DNA of 64,000 bases from Edaphochlamys debaryana (lineage: Eukaryota; Chlorophyta; Chlorophyceae; Chlamydomonadales): positions 1 through 64,000 of the forward strand of contig JAEHOE010000046.1 of NCBI GenBank assembly GCA_016858145.1. Direction: 5' to 3'. The notes under the pieces are model-generated. The model made no database searches and was not told where the DNA came from. It saw nothing but the letters and a program-made list of their open reading frames with translations. The translations under genes were made by a program, and so were the position numbers. Of this stretch, positions 32,619 to 43,120 are shown piece after piece (position 1 is the first letter of the stretch; every line of letters starts with the position of its first letter).

Positions 32619-35600
32619 TCACACGGCCCGTATGGCCTCGATCACCCAGCAGCCGTTGGCCTGCATCCCCAGTTGGTAGACCAGCCGGCAGGGCTCCCCC
32701 GCCTGGGCGGGTGGACGAGGAAGGAGGCAAAGGGCCAGGGAGGGGAGGAGAGCGTGTGGGAACTGGGACGAGAGTCCGGCAGGAAAGGGCGTGCAGGGCC
32801 AGCAGACGGAGGAGGTTTGGCCCCACAATCACACCAGTCTGCGCCACTCCGTGCCACCCTCCACCGTCTGCGCCCGACCCCCCCTTGCCCATACTTGCAT
32901 CCCAACCCACAGCCACTCTCGCCTCGCCGGTCCGCCCCTCCTTGCCCCCCGCCCCCAATACCTTCCGCCCCACCTTGCCCCCCACCCCCTCCGCCCCCCA
33001 CCCCCCAAGCCCCCACCGCTTAATCCCCCACCCCCACCCCCAGCAGCTCCACCTCCTGCAGCTGTCCGCCCCCCCACCCCTCTCTGCCCCGCCTTACCGC
33101 CACCCCCCCTCGCCACCCCCCCCCCTCACACACACAGCCCTCAGCCCCACCCACCCCCAGCAGCTCCACCTCCTGCAGCTGCCGCCGCCCCGAGGCCAGC
33201 GCCGCGGGCCCCAGCGCCGCCCCCCGCGCCGCCAGCAGGGCCGTGTAGGGCGGCTGCTGCAGCAGGGCGCGGAAGGAGCGCAGGTGCAGGTCCCAGCCGC
33301 CCTGCAGGGCCGGAGGTGGATGAGGGGATGGGGGGAAGGGGGGGCGGGCTTCGCCAGTGCAACATGCGGTGCGGTGAGGGAGGAGGGGAAGAAGAGGGTA
33401 CGAGGAGCAGGGGAGAGAGGGCGGGAGAAGTACGGGTGGGGGTTGGCCCTGCTGGTAGAGAGTGCGGTCCTGGCGGTGCAAGCACGCGTACGGCAGCCCG
33501 ACACTCATATAACGGTATGAGTCATATATGAGTCATAACCCACTTCGAACCAAGGGGCACGACTACCGTACAACCCGTGCGCTCGAACGCCTCATCAGCG
33601 CCGGGAGCAGGGCCCCCTTGGACCCGCCCGGGGCCCTCCTGGGCCCGCCCCGGGCCCAACTTGGGCCCACGCACCGAGGTGCTCCTGCTCCACAGGTTGA
33701 AGGACGACGCCCCCACCACGTCCCCTCGCCGCAGCGCCGCCAGCTGCGCTTTGACCACCTGCCGAGGGTTGGAGGCGGGGGGCGCATGCACGGTATGAGC
33801 ATGCATCAGACTTTCTAGAAAGCAGCTTAGAATCTATCTACACGATTACGGCACATGTCAGCTTGTTTGCCGTGGCGTAGAGACAGGGCAGGCGCGTGCC
33901 ATGCTGCCGTGGCATGGATCAAGGCACATGGCAGCACGGATCCAATGGATCAAGGCACATGGCAGCACGGATCCAAATGGATCAAGGCACATGGCAGCAC
34001 GAATCCAATGGATCAAGGCACATGGCAGCACGGATCCAAATGGATCAAGGCACATGGCAGCACGGATCCAATGGATCAAGGCACATGGCAGCACGGATCC
34101 AATGGATCAAGGCACATGGCAGCACGGATCCAAATGGATCAAGGCACATGGCAGCACGGATCCAATGGATCAAGGCACATGGCAGCAAGAATCCAATGGA
34201 TCAAGGCACATGGCAGCAAGAATCCAAATGGATCAAGGCACATGGCAGCACGGATCCAAATGGATCAAGGCACATGGCAGCACGGATCCAATGGATCAAG
34301 GCACATGGCAGCAAGGATCCAAATGGATCAAGGCACATGGCAGCACGGATCCAATGGATCAAGGCACATGGCAGCACGGATCCCACAAGACCTCTCTGGC
34401 TGCGCAGAGTGAGGGGTGTGGAAGGCCCGCGAGCCCCAGCTCACCAGCTCGGGGGACCAGCGGGGGTGGGGCCCGCCGCCGCCCACCATGGGCCCATCGC
34501 CGCCCCCGGCGGAAGACAAAAGGTCGCCCAGGGGCCCCGCCTGGGGCAGCTCCTGTGAGGACCGTGGGAAAGGGCAGGGGAGGGGGTGGGATTGGTCGTG
34601 TATGGAAGGGCAACCTACAACGCCGCCTAGAACTCTCCAAGCCGCGCTTCAAGGAATACTCGGAAAAGGGCAACCTACTGCTGCCAAATGCGCCCAAATA
34701 GAAACTGATGAATCAGCTTCCAGAAGCTGCTCAACATCAGAATCCCCTGATTTACCTGCTCGTCCATTGAGTCATCACGTGCGATGGATTCCACGATCCA
34801 TGCCGTCGATATCGGGTACGGCTCTGATCTATCCTCCGAATCCGAGTCCACCTCGGAAATCGATCCGCCGCTTCCAGAAGGACTCGTCCCCGATGCGCTC
34901 GTCCCAACCTGGGCGTCCGTGGGTGTCCTTGTAGTGGTTGAGGTGGTTGAGGCGGTTGCAGATGCGGATGTGGACGAGGCGGCAGACGTTGACTGCGAGG
35001 TGAAGGGCGAGGATGCAGGCGAGGCCCCCCGCGAGGAGGAGAGGGAGGAGGAGGAGGAGGAGGCGGCGGCTTGGGAGCCTGCGTCCCCAAGGGCGCCCGG
35101 GGCGTCGGGCCTCCGTCGCAGGCGCCAGGTGAAGACCGACTCCTCCCCGGTGCAGGCTGCAGGGGGGGAAGGGAAGCGCATGTGGTGCGGTGTGAGGAAA
35201 GTGGGGCGGAAGGGTGAGGAGCTCACTTGCCTTCGGGAACACCACGGCCGCAGTCGACACTTCCCATGGCCCGGCGAGGCCGGAGTGCTCCAGCAAACGG
35301 CCATCGCGCCCCCTCCTCTCCCCCCCCTCCCCGCACCCGTCAGCGCCACCCGCTGCTGCACCAGCCCTTCCGGCTTCTAACACACCTAAACTCTCTCCCC
35401 TGAACCGTATCTCTCTTCCAATTCAGCAAAGCTTATCCCTGAACCCCCTCCCCCAGACCCACCCGTCAGCGCCACCCGCTGCTGCACCACGTCCCCCAGC
35501 GCGAGGGCCGACAGCACCCGGCAGCGGCGCAGCAGGTGCCCCGGCAACACGCGCCGGGCGGCTGGGGAGCAGGAGCAGGGGAGGGAGGGAGGAGACGGCG

Positions 35601-37964
35601 TGGGGAGACCGGGCGGAGAGGGGCAAGGGCGGTCAGGATCTGGGAATGGGGCACGAGAGAGGCGCTCACAGGGCCACACTGACAGACCCGCGCCAAACGC
35701 CTCCCAGCCCAACATCCCCCACCTGTGTCCATAGACAGGGGCTCTGCACCCCGCCAGCGGCCCACTCCCCCCCTCCCCTTGACCCCCCACTCCCCAAGCC
35801 CACCCCCGCCCCCACCTGTGTCCATGAAGCCGCTGCACCCCGCCAGCGGCCCACTGCCCCCCCGCCCCATGCCCCCCACCTCCCCAAGCCCTCCCCCGCC
35901 CCCACCTGTGTCCATGAAGCCGCTGCACCCCGCCAGCGGCCCCGCCTCCTCTACCGCCTGCCCCCCCACCCGCAGCTCGACGGAGCGGCGGGAGGGGTCA
36001 CAGGAGCCGGGCGAGAAGAAGGGGAGCAGGCTGTGGCGCGGCCGGGGGAAGGGCAGGGCATAAAGTGTCAGGGTGCTGTGAGGTTGAGTGCACCGTATGC
36101 AAGGGATACGTGAGGCACGAGGCAAGTGGAGTAAGGAGGGCGCGTGCGCAGCCCACGGGTGCCCCGCCGCCCTCGAGCTGCGCCTCCGCGTGGCGAGGGG
36201 CGACCTCTGTCCCCAGCCTCCTCTACCCCCGCTGCTCTCAGGGCCATGTCGTGGGGCCACGTGAAGGCCGGCAGGCGGGGCAAACCCAGGCGTACTGCCA
36301 GGCGTACTGCCAGGCGTACTGCCAGGCGTACTGCCAGGCGTACTGCCAGGCGTACTGCCAGGCGTGCTGCCAGGCGTACTGCCGGGCGTACTGCCAGGCG
36401 TGCTGCCAGGCGTACTGCCAGGCGTGCTGCCAGGCGTACTGCCAGGCGTGCTGCCAGGCGTACTGCCAGGCGTACTGCCAGGCGTGCTGCCAGGCGTACT
36501 GCCAGGCGTGCTGCCAGGCGTACTGCCGGGCGTGCTGCCAGGCTGCTGCGGGTGAGCATGTGCCAGCCCTGTCTGGGCGTCCACGGTTCACCCTCCTGCT
36601 GTTGCGGCGGCGGCGGCCGCCACCACCGGTAAGCGCAGCAACCCAAGCGCCAGGCCCGCAGCAAGCCCCGGAGCTGGCACCAGGCTGCGGCTACGGCTGC
36701 CTCTGCCGCCGCCACCCCAGGCCGGGGGGGCGGTCCCGGCCCCGGTCGCGGCCCCGGCCCCATCTGTGGCGGCGGCGCAGTACTCCTGCCCTCCTGCCCT
36801 CAGCCCCCACCACCAGCTGCTTGCCGCTGCCCCCACGTGGCCCAGGTTTCGGCCCCGGCTTCGGCTCCGGCCCCATCCGCTGAGGCGCAGGCCTCCTCCT
36901 GCACTCCGGCCCCACCTCCCGACCCGCTGCCCGGCACCTCCACCTCCACGTGGGCCGTGACGATGAGCCGTGGCCCCCCACGTGGCCCAGCATCGCCGCG
37001 CCACCACGGACGCCGCTCCGGAGCTCGGGGCCCCAGGCGCCCTGGGCCTGGGCCTCCCACGCCAAGTCCCAAGTCCCGGCCCCCGCCGCAGGCAAAGCCG
37101 CGCATGCCCTTGCTCCGGCCCCGGCCCCGGCCCCACTGAGCCCGCCGCGCCGGCACCAGGGAGGCCGCCTCCTCGCGCCCTCACCCGCCCGGAGCTTTGG
37201 CTGCCCCATGCAGCGGCCAACCTCAGACCCGTGCCCTCAACCCGCCCCCTCCCCCGACCCCCAATCCCACTCCATTTGCACCTGGACAGGCCCACCCCAA
37301 GCAGCTTCCCTCCTCGACCCCCCTCGGCCCCACCCCCCTCGGCCCCGCCCCGACCCCCGCCCCAGGTGCACGTGACCAGGTCCTGCCTCCGCAGCAGGCG
37401 GCGCCAGTGCGGCCACCCAACCCGAACCCCCCTTTTGGCCACCCAACCCGAACCCCCCCTTTGGCCCTGACCTCGGCCCCCCTCTCAAACCTCCCTGGAC
37501 CCCGCCCCAGGTGCACCTGGGAAGGTCCGGCCTCCGCAGCAGCGCCAGACACTCGTAGGTCACCTCCTCGGGGGAGGAGATGGGGCCCGTGCGCGGCTGC
37601 AGAGGGGTCGGGGACACGGGAGACGGGTTGGGCCAGGGTGGAAGCAAGGTGTGGAGGTGGTGAGGGCTGCAGAGGGGGTTTCGTGAGGGGAGCGAGCACT
37701 TGCGCCGGGCAGCCCCGGGGTGAGAGCGGACATTGGTGGTGGGAAGGCGCCGGGGTGAGAGGGAGGCACAGGCGGGGCCTTTGGGGAACCCGTTCCCCGG
37801 CAGGCTGCCCGTAGCCCCCGCCACGCTGGAGTTGCCCTGCTATGCTCTAAGCCCACCTGTTGCAGCTTCCGGTGTAGCCGCAGTGAGCCCGCGAGGACCT
37901 GCAGCGCCCGCCGAGCGGGTCTCCAGGATGGCCCCGTCGCGGGGGGACGTGTTTGCAGCTGCAT
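32619..37964 (-). CDS. 411-aa protein, DUF4864-like C-terminus, probable organelle targeting
   Basis: Nine exons: 37857-37964, 37517-37596, 35906-36030, 35463-35561, 34756-35156, 34445-34552, 33675-33758, 33155-33301, 32619-32702; phases close exactly at 411 aa. The first ~35 residues are Arg/Leu/Ala/Gln-rich, transit-peptide-like. Residues 37-140 (SPEEVTYECLALLRRPDLP, SLLPFFSPGSCDPSRRSVEL, HLLRRCRVLSALALGDVVQQ, ESVFTWRLRRRPD) look like one conserved domain. A Ser/Thr-rich acidic linker follows. The C-terminal 110 residues (SPELVVKAQLAALRRGDVV, ASSFNLWSRSTS, LHLRSFRALLQQPPYTALL, QANGCWVIEAIRAV) fit the DUF4864 pattern of an uncharacterised, NTF2-like fold. That assignment is from memory of the pattern and tentative. 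Several introns contain copies of exon ends. It is divergent from the RidA gene, with 222 bp between starts. Confidence 0.75.
33031..33181. repeat. Copy of an exon 3' end plus donor in the downstream intron (117-bp spacing)
   Basis: About 30 bp spanning the end of exon 8 (codons for QLQEVELLG) and its GTGGG donor, at 33151-33181, is repeated at 33031-33064. The spacing is 117 bp, a multiple of 3. Confidence 0.85.
33914..34385. repeat. Minisatellite, about 15 units of 31-32 bp, inside an intron
   Basis: Units built on GGATCAAGGCACATGGCAG followed by CACGGATCCAA(A)T are repeated about 15 times with few substitutions and a one-base length variation (AAT/AAAT). Each intact unit contains a BamHI site. 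The array lies in the intron between exons 6 and 7 of the 411-aa gene. It is free of stop codons in several frames purely because the unit is. Confidence 0.95.
35332..35500. repeat. Copy of an exon 3' end plus donor in the downstream intron (126-bp spacing)
   Basis: The end of exon 4 (codons for VQQRVALT) with its donor at 35461-35490 is repeated at 35335-35364, 126 bp away, also a multiple of 3. The copy is exact over about 28 bp. Confidence 0.85.
35716..35945. repeat. Triplicated exon end and splice donor (about 90-bp ladder)
   Basis: The end of exon 3 (codons for GPLAGCSGFMDT) with its GTGGGGG donor at about 35891-35943 is repeated at 35801-35853, 90 bp away and exact over about 50 bp. 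It recurs, more diverged, at about 35716-35766. The frame stays open through the copies, so the distal donors could add about 30 or 60 residues in frame. Confidence 0.9.
36286..36545. repeat. 12-bp tandem repeat array in an intron
   Basis: About 21 units of GGCGTACTGCCA alternate irregularly with GGCGTGCTGCCA. The array lies in the intron between exons 2 and 3 of the 411-aa gene. Being a multiple of 3, it is open in all frames on both strands, but it is not coding. Confidence 0.95.
37360..37552. repeat. Diverged copy of an exon 3' end plus donor (146-bp spacing)
   Basis: The end of exon 2 (codons for LLRRPDLP) with the donor GTGCACCTGGGG, at 37507-37552, is recognisable again at 37361-37408 with substitutions. 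A weaker trace of the donor occurs near 37274. Confidence 0.65.
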
Positions 37965-38186
37965 TGTGGCTCAATTGTGCAGGTGGATGTATGTGAGCAG
38001 TGTCGCGTGGCTGGGGGGCCTATATTGTTCCGATGGAGTGTTGCCCTCGAGGGCCCGCATGCAGCGCGTGCAGGCATCGCGGTCGCGGCCTCGCTTCATG
38101 CGTCCAGGCCAAGCCCAATCGTGCAATAGATAGCTATAGCCCTACGTAGCTTCTCTCTGTAGATACTCGCCGCGCGCGAATACATT
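37965..38186. promoter_or_regulatory. Short divergent promoter region (222 bp)
   Basis: Only 222 bp separate the start codons of the 411-aa gene (-) and the RidA gene (+), so both promoters and 5' UTRs must overlap or abut here. The region is less GC-rich than its surroundings. No TATA box is certain. Confidence 0.6.
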
Positions 38187-39674
38187 ATGGCGCTCGCCAT
38201 CCGCTCTGCTTGCGTGACCGCGCCTCTGCTCCGCAGCAGCCGCCCTGCGTCGCGCCCCTTTGTGCTCGCTGCTAGCCGGCCGAGCGCTGTGACCGTGCGC
38301 GCCATGGCGTCCAAGCAGGTCATCTCCACGGACGCTGCGCCGGCCGCTCTGGGCCCCTACTCCCAGGTGCGCCTTATCATAAACCTGTCTGTCTGAGCAG
38401 CGCACGTGCCGACCCAGTCGCACCTCCCTGGTGACCGGATGGCCAGCCCATCCCCCCCACCCCCGCCACTCATTGGCAAGCTCCCCACCTCCCTACTAAC
38501 TACACGCCTACAGGCCATCAAGTCCGGCAACACCGTCTACGTTTCGGGTCAGATCGGTATCGTTCCTGGCACCAAGAACTTCGCGTCCGCAGACGTTGAG
38601 GGCCAGACCAAGCAGGTGCGGGGCCCCGTCATGACTTCCAACATGTGATCAGGGCACGCCGAGCTTCTGGCAGCTTCCGTACAGTGCCTTCCCTGCCTCC
38701 AGCTGATGGCCTGGCTCGTGCAGCCGTCCTTCCTCCTGGGCGCCTGCTGCCCCCTCCCCCAGAGCCCCCTAAAGGCCTGTCGCTGCCTGCCTTTAGAGGG
38801 CAGGTCCTGGGGCCCATGTGCACCATCCTCACATCCGAACCCCTCCTGGCTGCATGCTCCATGCCGTATGACAAGATGCTTAGGTGGTTTTCGCCGCGCC
38901 CCTGCCCCGCTTCAGGTGCTGGACAACATGGGCGCCATCCTCAAGGCCGCGGGTGCGGACTACAAGGACGTGGTCAAGACCACCATCCTGCTGGTGGGGC
39001 CTTGGGAGGGGGTGATGATATCAATAACTACGCAACGGGCTTACCCGTGCGTGCCCCACTTCGGAGTTAACGGGGCGGGGCGGAATCAACGCCCCACCAC
39101 CGGCCACAGCCGCCTTCGCCGGGCCCTCGCCCCGGCGCAGTCTGGGAGGGGGATGATGTATGGTGGGGAGGATGAGGAGGGTGGGGAGGGTGGGGTGTGC
39201 GTCCGCAGGAGAGGGAAGATTGGCTGTGTCGACGGAGGGGTGATAAGCGACCACCAACCTGCTGGTGGGGGCGGGAGTGAGGAGTGGGGTTGTGTGAGGG
39301 TGGGGTGCGTGCGTGGGATGGGCGGGAAGTGGTTTGGCGGCGGGAGGGCGCCGTAGTGGGGTCGCGGCCGAGGTCAGGCGGTGGCGGGGAGAGCGCAGAC
39401 CGGCGCCCTCCGCCTCCCCGCCCTTGCACCTCGCACCTTGCATCTGCACCTGCTTGCCTCAACGCAACTCCTCCCCGCCGCCAACCGCCCAACCGCCAAC
39501 CGCCCAACCACCAACCGCCCCAACCGCCAGGCCGACATCAACGACTTCGCCAAGGTCAACGCCATCTACGCCACCTACTTCACCGACAAGCCCCCCGCCC
39601 GCGCCACCTTCGCCGTCAAGGACCTGCCCCTGGCGGCCCGCGTCGAGATCGACGCCATCGCCGTACTGCCGTAG
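38187..39674 (+). CDS. RIDA: RidA family 2-iminobutanoate/2-iminopropanoate deaminase, probably plastid
   Basis: Four exons: 38187-38366, 38514-38615, 38916-38993, 39531-39674; 167 aa. RidA hydrolyses reactive enamine/imine intermediates (2-aminoacrylate and its imine) released by PLP enzymes to the 2-oxo acid and ammonia. The first ~40 residues ([20 protein letters not shown] and onward) are Arg/Ser/Ala-rich, a likely plastid or mitochondrial transit peptide. The mature part starts near [20 protein letters not shown]. Family motifs: [63 protein letters not shown] with the substrate-binding arginine, and [11 protein letters not shown] at the end. The length is typical plus transit peptide. 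It shares a 222-bp divergent promoter region with the 411-aa gene and lies 8.5 kb from the lyase fusion. GTAC-rich words straddle the stop. Confidence 0.95.
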
Positions 39675-42600
39675 AGTTTGCCGTACAGCCTCGTATCCGT
39701 ACGGCAAAATGCGAATTTGGAGGAGCTAGGCGCCTGAAGGTCGGCGCGCGGCGGCCCTGCTGTGGCTCCCCGAGTCGTCCGGGCCCCCTCAGCTCAGCTG
39801 AGAGGCTGTCCAGGCACAGGAGGCAGGCGGCCGTGAACAGGATTGAATGGCCAGAGTTGCGAAAGAGAGCGCGAAGTTGCAGGAGCGTGAGCCGTCAAGG
39901 CGGCAGGGCGCTCTCGTCTAGAGCGGCTTCGTGGGCGCGAGCAGTACGCGGATTGTCTTGGTGGTGGTGTCTGCGGTGTGCTGGATCGTGGGCATGGGGA
40001 CTCGAGGGCCAGGATATCTCGAAGGCGAGGTTTTTTGCGTCAAGGCATTACGGGGACCACAGGGTGCCCTGCGGGTTGATCGGCGTAAGGTAGCGAGAGC
40101 AGGTGGTACGTGCGAGCCTTGTAGGCGCAGGTGCCTGTGTCAAGGTGCAGTGGCGCACCGAGGCAACACGGAGACCGATGCCCCTGTTTTGGCGAAGGGG
40201 AGGCTGGGTTGGCCTACCGCTGGCAGAGATAACATCGACTACCCAACTTGGTGCGGTGCCAAGCGTGCTCCCGTGCTGCTGTTCTGCCGTGTCGGGCCCC
40301 AGCGAGGGCCCCCAGGTCAGAGCCGATCTCGGCCAACCGCCGCCGGCCGCCGTAGGCCATGCCAGTTGCCAACTGGCCTTGCGGTCAGCCACGGCCGGAA
40401 TGACTCAAGTAGCTGGTGCACACGCAAGATAGACACCCGTGCTGGCCAGGGGTGCGACAAAGGAGGTTCATGACCATATGCCGACTTTTGGGTCCCCAAG
40501 CCCCCGAGGGGATTCCCCCGGTTTTCGGGTACGATAACGTGTTTTCGGGGTCTTCTTGTGAAGCTCCAATGCGTTGCATCTTTTCCCAGCCCCCAGCCTT
40601 CACACTCGACGGCCGCCAAAGGGTGCTATGGCTCGTGAGCTCATAACCGCCATGTCAGCGGCAGCCTGAGCGGCTGTGGCACTCGACTTGAAGGCCCCGG
40701 CCTTTGCTGCTGACACGCGCTGCACGCGCGTACGGCCCGTACAACCACTGAGTCATCATCAGCGCAGAGCGCAATCAGCGCATGCCGTGGCATCGTACAA
40801 TTACAACATGCGTGTCGTTCTCACATCTGACCCATGCAAAAGGCAGCACGCTGCAGAGTGGACACGACGTGCTTGATTAATGCGCCGCCGTGTGTGTGTG
40901 GCGCAATTGATACCGTAGCAACCTGCCAGCCTCTTGTACGCCCCGCCGCCAGGTGCGTGCGCTTGGGCGTACGGCAACACCCCCACTTCATGTAAGCGCC
41001 TAGATAGCAAAGCGCAATACGGCGGTACACTGTATTACAAAACGTGTACCGGTACCGCCTGTGGCGAGCGACGAGCGCATCTGACAGCCGAATCCTCCAG
41101 AGCGCTAATGCAGCGCCTCGCAAGGTGCGGTGTCGAGACCCTTCGGGCGCTAGCTTCGCCACGCACTGTGTGTGGCACCGGGCGGGGCCAGGCGGCCCTC
41201 CTGGGCGGATCCGCAGTACACAAGCCAGCAGAAACTCAAGAGGCCCCACGTAGTTATAAGCCTCTGGCCACGGCCTGACAACCAAGCCGCACCGCCTGAG
41301 CCTACATGCACCCATCAACTTCCCAGATGAAGAGGCCGTTATGAGAGAGCCCCATAAACAAGCTGTGAGCCCCAAGGCAGGCAGATATGCTCCGCGTTAA
41401 GCCAGCGCTCGCCCAGCATATGCCTACTATTTGCGTCTGGCCTCAGCGGATTGTTTCACAACATGGATGGATGGAGTGCAATCAAGGGGTCGGCGAGACC
41501 CCAGGTATGGTGGGGCTCGTAAGGGGGATGCTGGCTTGGCGATGCCTAGTGCCGTCAACCCCCCAGAAACACTAGCAAACATACAGAAGGCTTCGTCTCT
41601 CGCCTCTGTGCTTAATCTGTAAAGCGGGATTCAGCCAGCGCCAAATTCTCATTGGCGCCAGGCTATGGGCCCAGAGAGGCCTCCCCAAGTAAGGGGTAGT
41701 AGGGCGGGGTAAGAAGGCCCCTCTCCCCCGCTGCATGGCCAGGACTGCCGGCAGACATGGTATGGGTAGCTAGCTAGGTACCGCTTAATGCTAATGAGAC
41801 AGCAGCGTGCCGGCCGCAGAAAAGGTAGAGGCCAGTAGGGCCCAGCGGCCGGCCGCCATTCGCTGCCGGTATGAAGGGTGACGTGCGTATGATCGAGGGA
41901 AGTAAACCTAGGTAAGCCCTCATCACACTTGGGCACAGTAAGGGCACACCAATACACCTGCGGGGTGAGTCTCGCAACACGCAGGGATGACATCAACCAG
42001 CTCACAGCCAAACAAGGCAGGGCGCAAGGGAGAGAGGCCAGGCGGAATGAAGGCCGTAACCGCCACAGCAATGCACCCCCGGCTCAAGATGATCATGGAT
42101 AACAAAAGAACAAGATACTTCAGTCCCTCAGAACAGCCAGCCTTGCACGTGACGACGGGCACAAGGCACATGCATGGGCAGGGGCATCCGGTAGTCCACC
42201 CTGGTCACCTCGCCGCCCCTCGGCCGAAACCTCGCACGCGCCCCCTCTCTACTTCATTCAATTCACTTATCCACGCTCACTCGCTCGCTCGTCGGTCCAC
42301 CCAGCAGTACCGGTGCGCTCTTGCTTCACAACCCCGCTGCTTCGTTCATCACCCGGCAGCGGTGAACGGACTTTACCCTACCCTCGGATCACTACAAGCC
42401 CCACCCCATTAGAAAAGTAAAGCGAAAGCGGCGGTTGTGACACTGAGACATGCACAGTGAGAAGCGGCGTCAAGCAAGTATCGGCCCTGAGCAGTACCGG
42501 TACGGCCAAGCAGTATGTACACATGCCGGACACGGGTACCACACCAGGCTTTCCGAATGAGGCCTAAGCAGTGCGTGATTAAGGGCCGCCAGCAAACCCG

Positions 42601-43120
42601 CCCGGTACGGGCACGGGCTCTGCACCAGGCTTTCCCAACAAGGCCTGATCACACATGATGAGGCCTGATCCGGCGTCATGAAGCAATGCGTTCTAACGCC
42701 CAACAGCCCTAGGCAAAGCAAGGCCGAGACGACGAGGCCCCTGTTCACATACATGCATGCGCCCGGCAATCTGCAGCAACGCGACAAGTTGGCACAGGAG
42801 GAGTGGCTCGGTGATGAATGGCACGCCAGGCCTGAGCAGTGCTCGTCACATACAGAATGAAGGCCGACTAGGTTCGGCCCGCTCTCGCTCGCTCTCATTC
42901 CTGCCCGCAGGCATGCGTAAGGTACAGACCTCCAATCACGCAGATCAGTGCAGCTACGACTAGTTAGCAAGGGGTAACAAAGATCTAAGCCCGTGCCTCC
43001 AAATCCTGATCAGGCGAGGGACCTTCCGGCAAGCGGTCCTGCCCTTGCTGACCAGCTCTAGGTCCATGAAGCACGCACACGTACGGTACGGTACACGCGG
43101 GTGGCGAAGGCCCGCAAGCA
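39675..43120. other. Intergenic region between convergent genes, no gene recognised
   Basis: This 3.4-kb stretch has lower GC than the genes and no frame with recognisable protein motifs. Short direct repeats around CACCAGGCTTTCC and AGGCCTGATC occur at about 42530-42670. No terminal repeats or transposase/reverse-transcriptase motifs were seen. Confidence 0.55.

Noticed and set aside
33535..33570. tRNA T-arm-like GGTTCGAAGTGG on the minus strand
   Set aside because: The stem does not pair (GGTTCGAAGTGG lacks the matching CC side), and no D-arm or anticodon arm is found upstream.
33905..34390. Possible CRISPR array
   Set aside because: Units are contiguous tandem copies with no unique spacers, in a eukaryotic intron.
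33855..34701. Long open frames (185-266 codons) in three frames with repetitive peptides
   Set aside because: They are produced by the stop-free minisatellite in an intron. All three frames of the same repeat are open, so openness carries no coding evidence.
36065..36883. Repetitive Cys/Tyr/Gln, Arg/Thr and Gly/Val/Leu-Pro reading frames
   Set aside because: They are translations of the 12-bp tandem repeat in an intron; every frame on both strands is open for the same reason.
39675..43120. Transposon or retroelement in the 3.4-kb gap
   Set aside because: I searched by eye for terminal repeats and for reverse transcriptase, integrase or transposase motifs and found none; only short direct repeats are present.
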